Below are positions 56,259 through 61,719 of a stretch of DNA of 61,719 bases, piece by piece. Source of the DNA: Flavobacteriaceae bacterium (GTDB lineage: Bacteria > Bacteroidota > Bacteroidia > Flavobacteriales > Flavobacteriaceae); the NCBI GenBank assembly GCA_029268555.1, contig JAQWNN010000020.1, positions 1 through 61,719 of the forward strand. Direction: 5' to 3'. Position 1 is the first letter of the stretch. The number at the start of each line of letters is the position of its first letter. A program made the translations under genes and the position numbers. The notes below the pieces were generated by a model, which ran no database searches, had not been told where the DNA came from, and saw nothing but the letters and a program-made list of their open reading frames with translations.

Positions 56259-57389
56259 TTAGATTCTAGGTTGCATTTGACTTATCATTTTTGTTTTCCA
56301 CTTGGTAAAAGATCCGGCTAAGATATGTTTTCTAGCTTCGCGGACCAACCAAATATAAAAGCTCAAGTTGTGCAAAGTTGCAATTTGTTTCCCTAGCATT
56401 TCATTTATTGAAAATAAATGTCTTAAATAAGCTTTATTATAATCTAAATCTACAAAACAATAACCCGAAGGGTCAATAGGTGAAAAGTCGTTTTCCCATT
56501 TTTTATTCCTAATATTTATTGTTCCCTCAGCGGTAAATAACATTCCATTTCGTCCATTTCTTGCAGGCAATACACAATCAAACATATCAACACCAAGGGC
56601 AATATTTTCTAATAGATTTATGGGTGTGCCCACTCCCATTAAATAACGCGGTTTATCTTTTGGTAAGATACTACAAACTTCATCAGTCATTGCATACATT
56701 TCTTCAGCTGGTTCACCAACAGATAAGCCCCCGATTGCGTTTGCTGGTGCATCCATTGAGGCAATAAAATAAGCTGACTCTTTTCTTAAGTCTTTAAAAA
56801 CACTCCCTTGAATTATAGGAAATAAAGTCTGCTCATAGTCATATAGATATGGTAATGATTTATTGGCCTTAAAACATCGTTTTAACCACCGATGAGTTCG
56901 CTCCATCGAATTTTTTGCATAAATATATTCACAAGGGTAAGGTGTGCACTCATCAAATGCCATGATAATGTCAGCACCAATAGCTCTTTGTATTTCAATT
57001 GCCTTTTCTGGTGTGAAAAAATGGTATGAACCGTCAATATGAGATTTAAACTTTACCCCTTCCTCTTTAATTTTTCTATTTGCTGAGAGAGAATATACTT
57101 GATAACCTCCAGAGTCTGTTAAAATTGGTTTATCCCATCCCATAAAAGCATGTAAACCACCTGCTTCTTTTAAAATTTCTATCCCAGGACGTAAGTATAA
57201 ATGATAAGTATTCCCAAGAATAATATCAGGATTAATATCCTTTTTTAATTCACGTTGATGAACACCCTTTACAGCTGCAGAAGTTCCTACTGGCATAAAG
57301 ATGGGAGTTTCAATTTGACCGTGATTAGTAGAAATTATCCCAGCTCTAGCTTGGGAATTGATATCTGTTGCGGTAAGTTCATATTTCAT
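56259..57389 (-). CDS. tgt: Queuine/preQ1 tRNA-ribosyltransferase with a degenerate zinc site
   Basis: Exchanges G34 for preQ1 in GUN tRNAs. Motifs: TPIFMPVGTSAAVKGV, DIILGNTYHLYLRPG, the catalytic Asp in TDSGGYQVYS, DMFDCVLPARNGRNGMLF. The usual zinc ligands CxCxxC before the AYLHHL segment read SGYCFVDL here, so two of three cysteines are lost; the His in ATLHN is retained. I recall the same in other Bacteroidota, so this is probably lineage-wide and not a defect. The start ATG 57389 (MKYELTATD, 376 residues) fits better than the ORF-track start. Confidence 0.93.
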   Translation of the reverse strand: MKYELTATDINSQARAGIISTNHGQIETPIFMPVGTSAAVKGVHQRELKKDINPDIILGNTYHLYLRPGIEILKEAGGLHAFMGWDKPILTDSGGYQVYSLSANRKIKEEGVKFKSHIDGSYHFFTPEKAIEIQRAIGADIIMAFDECTPYPCEYIYAKNSMERTHRWLKRCFKANKSLPYLYDYEQTLFPIIQGSVFKDLRKESAYFIASMDAPANAIGGLSVGEPAEEMYAMTDEVCSILPKDKPRYLMGVGTPINLLENIALGVDMFDCVLPARNGRNGMLFTAEGTINIRNKKWENDFSPIDPSGYCFVDLDYNKAYLRHLFSINEMLGKQIATLHNLSFYIWLVREARKHILAGSFTKWKTKMISQMQPRI

Positions 57390-57508
57390 TGGTTTAAAGA
57401 TACTATTATACAAGAATAATAAAGCCTATTTTCAATTGTTAATTAACTCTTTAACTTTCTACATAAAAAGAGTAATAGAAAGTTTACATTTATCGAAAAT
57501 TTAAAAAT

Positions 57509-58354
57509 ATGATTGAAAATCACTCTTTAGAAAGTATTACTTCTCAAATACGTCGTGATATTTTAAGGATGGTTCATAAAGTAAACTCAGGACACCCAGG
57601 GGGATCTTTAGGTTGTACTGAATTTTTTGTAGCACTTTATTTTGAAATTATGAAGCATGATTGTGCCTTTTCAATGAATGGTAAAAATGAAGATCTTTTC
57701 TTTTTATCCAATGGACACATTTCACCAGTATTCTATAGTACTTTGGCTCGATGTGGATATTTTCCTGTAAAGGAATTAAACACCTTTAGGTTAATTAACT
57801 CAAGGCTTCAAGGTCATCCCACTACTCATGAAGGTCTACCAGGAATTCGTGTTGCCTCAGGTTCTTTAGGACAAGGGCTTTCAGTTGCAATTGGTGCAGC
57901 ACTTTCAAAAAAATTAAACAATGATCCTAATACTGTTTATGTCCTCATGGGAGATGGGGAATTACAGGAGGGTCAAAATTGGGAAGCATTAATGTATGCT
58001 GCTGGAAATGATGTGGACAATCTCATCGCAACGATAGACCTTAATGGAAAACAAATTGATGGAAGTACGGAAGATGTTCTTAGTTTAGGTGATGTCAGCG
58101 ATAAATTTGAAGCTTTTGGATGGGATGTTTTGGAATTGAAAGAGGGTAATTCATTGGTGCGAATTATTGAAATTCTTAATGTAGCAAAAAGTAAATTGGG
58201 TAATAAAAAGCCTGTAGCAATTTTAATGAAAACTGAGATGGGTAACGGAGTTAGCTTTATGATGCATACTCATGCTTGGCATGGTAAAGCTCCAAATGAT
58301 GAGCAATTAGCTATAGCACTTTCAGAAAATAAAGAAACATTAGGCGACTACTAA
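57509..58354 (+). CDS. Transketolase, N-terminal (ThDP-binding) subunit
   Basis: A 281-residue N-terminal half of a split transketolase. HPGGSLGCTEFF, GHISPVFYSTLA, GSLGQGLSVAIGAAL and VLMGDGELQEGQNWEALMYA (the GDGE..N ThDP/Mg motif) are diagnostic. The C-terminal half is the next gene, 9 bp downstream. Together they give a two-subunit enzyme moving two-carbon units in the pentose phosphate pathway, as known from several Bacteroidota and Archaea. The homologous parts of DXP synthase are excluded by the pattern SGHPGGSLG. Confidence 0.94.
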   Translation: MIENHSLESITSQIRRDILRMVHKVNSGHPGGSLGCTEFFVALYFEIMKHDCAFSMNGKNEDLFFLSNGHISPVFYSTLARCGYFPVKELNTFRLINSRLQGHPTTHEGLPGIRVASGSLGQGLSVAIGAALSKKLNNDPNTVYVLMGDGELQEGQNWEALMYAAGNDVDNLIATIDLNGKQIDGSTEDVLSLGDVSDKFEAFGWDVLELKEGNSLVRIIEILNVAKSKLGNKKPVAILMKTEMGNGVSFMMHTHAWHGKAPNDEQLAIALSENKETLGDY

Positions 58355-58363
58355 AACAAAAAA

Positions 58364-59317
58364 ATGAAAGAGTATATAAATCAAGGTAGTAACGATACAA
58401 GATCAGGCTTTGGAGAGGGTTTAACTGAATTAGGAAGGTCACATCCTAATGTGGTAGCTCTTTGCGCAGACTTAATAGGATCTTTAAAAATGCAAACTTT
58501 TATTGATGAAAATCCAGAACGTTTTTTTCAAATAGGGATTGCAGAGGCTAATATGATGGGAATTGCAGCAGGATTAACTATTGGAGGGAAAATTCCTTTT
58601 ACAGGAACTTTTGCAAATTTTTCAACTGGAAGAGTTTACGATCAGATTCGTCAGTCCATCGCTTATTCCGGCAAAAATGTAAAAATATGTGCTTCACATG
58701 CTGGTATTACATTAGGTGAAGATGGTGCTACTCATCAAATTCTTGAGGATATTGGGATGATGAAAATGCTTCCCGGTATGACAGTCATTAATTCTTGTGA
58801 TTTTAATCAGACCAAAGCTGCAACTCTAGCAATTGCTGATTTTGAAGGCCCAGTATACCTTCGCTTTGGAAGACCAAAAGTGGCCAATTTTACAACCCCT
58901 GAAAATGGATTTGAGATCGGTAAAGGGATTCTACTTCAGCCCGGCTCTGATGTAACTATAGTGGCTACAGGACATCTTGTTTGGGAAGCTTTAGAAGCTG
59001 CAAAAGATTTAAATAGAATGGGGGTCAAAGCTGAAATAATTAATATCCATACAATTAAACCTCTTGACAAAAAAATAATTTTAAACTCTGTTAAAAAAAC
59101 GGGATGTATAGTAACTGCTGAAGAACATAACTTTATTGGTGGTTTGGGAGAAAGTATAGCAGGTATGCTTTCTAGAAATCACCCTACTCCTCATGAATTT
59201 GTTGCTACGGATGACTGCTTTGGTGAATCGGGAACTCCAGCCCAACTTATGGAAAAGTATGGACTCAATAAAAATTCAATTAAAAGTAAAGTGAAAAGCA
59301 TTCTCAAAAAAAAATAA
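58364..59317 (+). CDS. Transketolase, C-terminal subunit
   Basis: A 317-residue partner with the pyrimidine-binding and C-terminal domains. RSGFGEGLTELGRSHPNVVALCADLIGS, ERFFQIGIAEANMMGIAAGL (catalytic Glu in IAEANM), FANFSTGRVYDQIRQSIAYSG, THQILEDIGMMKMLPGM and VYLRFGRP are family blocks. It ends with the regulatory-type domain (IVATGHLVWEALEAA). It begins 9 bp after the N-terminal subunit and would form an alpha2beta2 enzyme. It faces the FKBP gene. Confidence 0.94.
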   Translation: MKEYINQGSNDTRSGFGEGLTELGRSHPNVVALCADLIGSLKMQTFIDENPERFFQIGIAEANMMGIAAGLTIGGKIPFTGTFANFSTGRVYDQIRQSIAYSGKNVKICASHAGITLGEDGATHQILEDIGMMKMLPGMTVINSCDFNQTKAATLAIADFEGPVYLRFGRPKVANFTTPENGFEIGKGILLQPGSDVTIVATGHLVWEALEAAKDLNRMGVKAEIINIHTIKPLDKKIILNSVKKTGCIVTAEEHNFIGGLGESIAGMLSRNHPTPHEFVATDDCFGESGTPAQLMEKYGLNKNSIKSKVKSILKKK

Positions 59318-59350
59318 TTTAAGCAGTTTAAAAGTACATGCTTTGATTAA

Positions 59351-60145
59351 TTAGTCAGCATCTAAGTAATCCGGAACACCGTCTTGATCTGTATCGTCCG
59401 GTGAGCCATCTCCATCATTATCATATTCTTCAGCGGATAGAATTCCATCATCATCGTGATCTGTTTGATTCACTAAATACAATTTTATTTTAAATATCAA
59501 AGGAGAATAAGGTGGAACTGAGCCAGCAGTTTGATTAAAATACCCCAAACCTGAAGGAAAAAATAATGCTCCCTGACCGTATCCAAAAAAATTAACAGTA
59601 TTGTCATCATTAACAGTAAAATTTCCTGATTTAAATTTAGATGCTCCTTCTCTAAATCCCCTCACAACTTGTGTTAAATCAAACCATATTGGTGATTTTG
59701 AAGAGTCGAAAGAATATCCGTTTAACAAAGTTCCTTCATAAGCAAGATATGTAGAATCAGAAGTGGCGGGGTTTATCCCTTTACCTTCATTTGCAATAAG
59801 ATAGTATAAGTTATGATCTACATAAGTATCTTCCGATGTTTGAATTCTGACTATTTCCTTTTTAACCTGACTAATCAAGGGAGTTTTAGATATATTTTCT
59901 CCGCTAATGGTATCAAAAATCAATTCATTATTGTATTCTGTATTTAGAAAATCATCATAATTATAAAAGTGAGTTGATAGAAAGTCCTCCAGACTTTGAT
60001 CGTCAACAGTAGACTGCTCTTGAATATCTCTTGGTGGTTCAACTTCATTGTCTTCTTTTTTACATGATACAATTAAGAGTAGTAATGTTAGTGTCAAGAA
60101 TGAGAAAATTTTCAATATCAATTTTTTAAGGACTGTAAGATACAA
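59351..60145 (-). CDS. FKBP-type peptidyl-prolyl isomerase lipoprotein with acidic calcium-binding-like tail
   Basis: A 264-residue exported lipoprotein (signal LTLTLLLLIVSCKK, lipobox IVSC). The middle part (about 100-225) resembles FKBP-type PPIases of Bacteroidota: AYEGTLLNGYSFDSSKSPIWFDLTQVVRGFREGASKF and FFPSGLGYFNQTAGSVPPYSPLIFKIKLYLV. The end is DHDDDGILSAEEYDNDGD followed by further DxDxDG repeats, a thrombospondin type-3-like Ca2+-binding array. The active-site residues are partly conserved. It may help fold outer-membrane or secreted proteins. A gliding-linked paralogue (GldI) exists in relatives; this is not clearly that one. Confidence 0.87.
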   Translation of the reverse strand: MYLTVLKKLILKIFSFLTLTLLLLIVSCKKEDNEVEPPRDIQEQSTVDDQSLEDFLSTHFYNYDDFLNTEYNNELIFDTISGENISKTPLISQVKKEIVRIQTSEDTYVDHNLYYLIANEGKGINPATSDSTYLAYEGTLLNGYSFDSSKSPIWFDLTQVVRGFREGASKFKSGNFTVNDDNTVNFFGYGQGALFFPSGLGYFNQTAGSVPPYSPLIFKIKLYLVNQTDHDDDGILSAEEYDNDGDGSPDDTDQDGVPDYLDAD

Positions 60146-60187
60146 TTTTACTTTATTTTTGATTAAATTATTAATTAAGTTTTAAGC

Positions 60188-60568
60188 ATGCGAATTGATC
60201 AATATCTGTGGTTTATTAGATTATTTAAGTCTAGAAACATAGCATTAAATGCATGTAAAAAGGGGCAAGTCTTTATTAACGATCAAACAGTAAAAGCGTC
60301 TAGAGAGGTCCTCCCCTTGGATCAAATAAAGGTTCGTAAAGATCAAATATGGCGTCAAATTGAAGTTATTGCATTACCCAAAAGTAGGGTTGGGGCCAAA
60401 CTTGTTGGACTATATTGTATTGAACGAATAGACAATCTAGATGCAGAACTCAATAAGATGCAACAATTAGCTTCCCATGCAAATCGTGAACCAGGTAGTG
60501 GGCGTCCTACAAAGAAAGAAAGAAGGGAATTGGATGATTTATCTAAAGAAGACTTAATTGAAGATTAA
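60188..60568 (+). CDS. hslR: S4-domain RNA-binding protein, HslR-like
   Basis: A 126-residue protein with an N-terminal S4 RNA-binding domain: MRIDQYLWFIRLFKSRNIALNACKKGQVFINDQTVKASREVLPLDQIKVRK. The C-terminal tail is basic and charged (GSGRPTKKERRELDDLSKEDLIED). HslR (heat shock protein 15) binds stalled 50S ribosomal subunits with nascent chains in E. coli. Length and layout fit. It is divergent from the FKBP gene (42 bp) and followed by the phosphoribosyltransferase gene after 22 bp. Confidence 0.88.
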   Translation: MRIDQYLWFIRLFKSRNIALNACKKGQVFINDQTVKASREVLPLDQIKVRKDQIWRQIEVIALPKSRVGAKLVGLYCIERIDNLDAELNKMQQLASHANREPGSGRPTKKERRELDDLSKEDLIED

Positions 60569-60590
60569 ATTTAATCAGTAAATTTATGCT

Positions 60591-61094
60591 ATGGTTATAT
60601 ACGGAGATAAAATAAAGACAGTTGATCAAATTCAATCAAGTATAACAAGAATTGCATACCAAATTTACGAGAATAATATTAATGAAAATGAACTTGTAAT
60701 CGTTGGAATTGCTCCAAGGGGAAGTGAGCTAGCAAAGGCATTAAAAAATGCACTTGAAAGTTTTAGTAATTTGAAAATTATTTATGGGGTATTGGACATT
60801 AATAAAGAGAATCCACGTGATTCTTTAGAATGTAATCTTTTACTATCTCAAATAGAAAATAAATCAATTGTTATTGTTGATGATGTTCTAAACACAGGAA
60901 ATACTCTAATCTATGCAGTTAATTATTTTTTAACTATTTCTGTTAAACAAATTAAAACTGCTGTTATGGTTAATAGAAACCATAAAAAATTTCCTATTAA
61001 AGCAGATTTCAAAGGAATATCTCTATCAACTTCAACTAATGAACATGTTACTGTTGTTTTACAGGGCGAAAAAGGCGGTATTTTTTTAAGATAA
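60591..61094 (+). CDS. PyrR-like type I phosphoribosyltransferase
   Basis: A 167-residue PRTase. The PRPP-binding motif is IVIVDDVLNTGNTLIYAV, and the upstream block VIVGIAPRGSELAKALKNAL is also family-like. The C-terminal part IKTAVMVNRNHKKFPIKADFKGISLSTSTNEHVTV follows the PyrR layout (LVDRGHRELPIRADFVGKN...). PyrR regulates the pyr operon and has uracil phosphoribosyltransferase activity; no pyr genes or attenuator are near, so regulatory function is uncertain and substrate unknown. Convergent overlap of 9 bp with aroK. Confidence 0.82.
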   Translation: MVIYGDKIKTVDQIQSSITRIAYQIYENNINENELVIVGIAPRGSELAKALKNALESFSNLKIIYGVLDINKENPRDSLECNLLLSQIENKSIVIVDDVLNTGNTLIYAVNYFLTISVKQIKTAVMVNRNHKKFPIKADFKGISLSTSTNEHVTVVLQGEKGGIFLR

Positions 61095-61610
61095 CTTCTG
61101 TTGAATCTCAACAACTATTTTCTTCAATGTTTTTTTGTCAGTTTTAATTTGAAAATGAGCTCTTTTATAAAATAAATTTCTTTCAAATAAATGCTTTGCG
61201 ATAAATTCTTTAATATCATCAATGTTTTTAATATGGGACAGTATGGGTCTTGTTTGATTCTCATTTTTTAGTCGGTTAGCAAGGATGTCAATTCCAGCAT
61301 TTAGGTATAAACTTTTCACATCATTGTGACTAACTATATAATCCATAGTGTCATAATAACAAGGTGTCTCTCCCCCTAGAGATAGAACTATTTGCTTAGA
61401 ACTATCTAAAAGTAATTCCAAATACTTTCTTTCTTGAGCCCTGAAGTACAATTCTCCTTTAGTTTGGAAAATTTTTGAAACAGAAAGTCCTTCCTTTTTT
61501 TCTATAAACTTATCTAAATCGATAAACGAATAATTTAGGGCTTTTGCGAGTAGACCACCTATAGTCGTTTTACCACTTCCCATGTACCCTAAGAGAACAA
61601 TTTTATACAA
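61086..61610 (-). CDS. aroK: Shikimate kinase
   Basis: Phosphorylates shikimate at the 3-hydroxyl with ATP. A 174-residue P-loop kinase: GYMGSGKTTIGGLLAKALNY (Walker A), FIDLDKFIEKKEGLSVSKIF with shikimate-contacting Asp, ALGGGTPCY-like SLGGETPCY, and RPILSHI with the catalytic loop Arg. Note GGE rather than GGG in the glycine-rich block. The start is TTG at 61610 (MYKIVLLGYMG). The 87-bp gap upstream leads to a tRNA gene on the other strand. Confidence 0.92.
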   Translation of the reverse strand: MYKIVLLGYMGSGKTTIGGLLAKALNYSFIDLDKFIEKKEGLSVSKIFQTKGELYFRAQERKYLELLLDSSKQIVLSLGGETPCYYDTMDYIVSHNDVKSLYLNAGIDILANRLKNENQTRPILSHIKNIDDIKEFIAKHLFERNLFYKRAHFQIKTDKKTLKKIVVEIQQKLS

Positions 61611-61678
61611 AATAATATTTTTATAAAGAGCATGTAAATTTATAGTAAATCAATGGGGTTAAATACATATTTGATAAT

Positions 61679-61686
61679 TATATTTG
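61679..61686 (+). promoter_or_regulatory. Candidate -7 promoter element of the tRNA gene
   Basis: TATATTTG is an exact TANNTTTG match 11 bp before the predicted tRNA 5' end. No clear -33 element was found. Confidence 0.4.
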
Positions 61687-61697
61687 CAGGCTCTGAA

Positions 61698-61719
61698 GAT
61701 TCGGTAGCTCAGTTGGTAG
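61698..61719 (+). tRNA. tRNA, 5' portion only, cut by the window end
   Basis: GATTCGG (acceptor) followed by TA, GCTC (D-stem) and AGTTGGTAG (D-loop) is the standard start of a tRNA. The anticodon lies beyond the edge, so identity is unknown; I cannot safely choose among Lys, Asn, Asp and others with similar 5' ends. Confidence 0.85.

Overview
This looks like a low-GC, gene-dense chromosomal segment from Bacteroidota, most likely a marine or free-living member of class Flavobacteriia. The evidence is gldF and gldG, an E1 alpha/beta fusion dehydrogenase, the DUF4369-thioredoxin lipoprotein, the MutS2 without an Smr domain, the lack of obvious Shine-Dalgarno sequences, and several upstream matches to the Bacteroidota -7 promoter element TANNTTTG. 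No phage, insertion sequence, CRISPR array or plasmid gene was seen. No gene-free stretch exceeds 300 bases.

Layout. 1-6.9 kb: DinB-like fragment, yciH, ung, mutS2, a DCC-motif protein, mscL (interrupted), a dicarboxylate-type symporter and aroC. 7-14.1 kb: membrane D-lactate dehydrogenase, a thioredoxin lipoprotein, then a three-gene lysine degradation cluster (lysine 6-dehydrogenase/saccharopine dehydrogenase-like, hglS/DUF1338, ALDH7) followed by a rhomboid protease. 14.2-22.2 kb: LpxL-like acyltransferase, glmM, acpH, ggt, uvrA and a small ORF that looks like an internally deleted LOG-family gene. 22.2-30.9 kb: an M1-like pseudopeptidase with a barrel-like C-terminus, the E1 fusion, holA, an orphan HsdR_N protein, an interrupted GT2 gene and an OmpA-like lipoprotein with a clear terminator. 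31-36.7 kb: yggS, an exonuclease/GIY-YIG fusion, a voltage-gated K+ channel with a zinc ribbon, miaA, purC and a frameshifted phoH. 36.8-43.6 kb: SAM hydroxide adenosyltransferase, gldF, gldG, dnaN, then a convergent two-gene operon that fits sulfonolipid (capnine) base synthesis. 43.6-49.2 kb: S9 peptidase, threonine aldolase and an interrupted zinc metalloprotease. 49.4-61.7 kb: prfB with a textbook programmed +1 frameshift, HAD, GNAT, dnaB, frameshifted accA, EamA, LptF/G, tgt, split transketolase, FKBP lipoprotein, S4 protein, PyrR-like phosphoribosyltransferase, aroK and the 5' end of a tRNA.

How the genes fit together. Most of the window is housekeeping (replication, repair, translation, cell envelope). 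Two accessory themes stand out. The first is the lysine-to-2-oxoglutarate catabolic cluster at 10.5-14.1 kb. The second is the gldFG / sulfonolipid neighbourhood at 37.6-43.6 kb, where the ABC-type gliding proteins lie next to genes predicted to make a lipid historically linked to gliding.

Oddities. Five conserved genes are broken in this sequence: mscL (TAA at codon 2), a GT2 glycosyltransferase (TAA), a zinc metalloprotease (TGA), phoH (one base missing) and accA (one extra A in a 12-A run). At least accA is expected to be essential, so assembly or amplification error is a serious possibility, with homopolymer slippage or true decay as alternatives. The prfB frameshift, by contrast, is a genuine programmed site. 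Product names come from recognised motifs and remembered family sequences; no database search was run.
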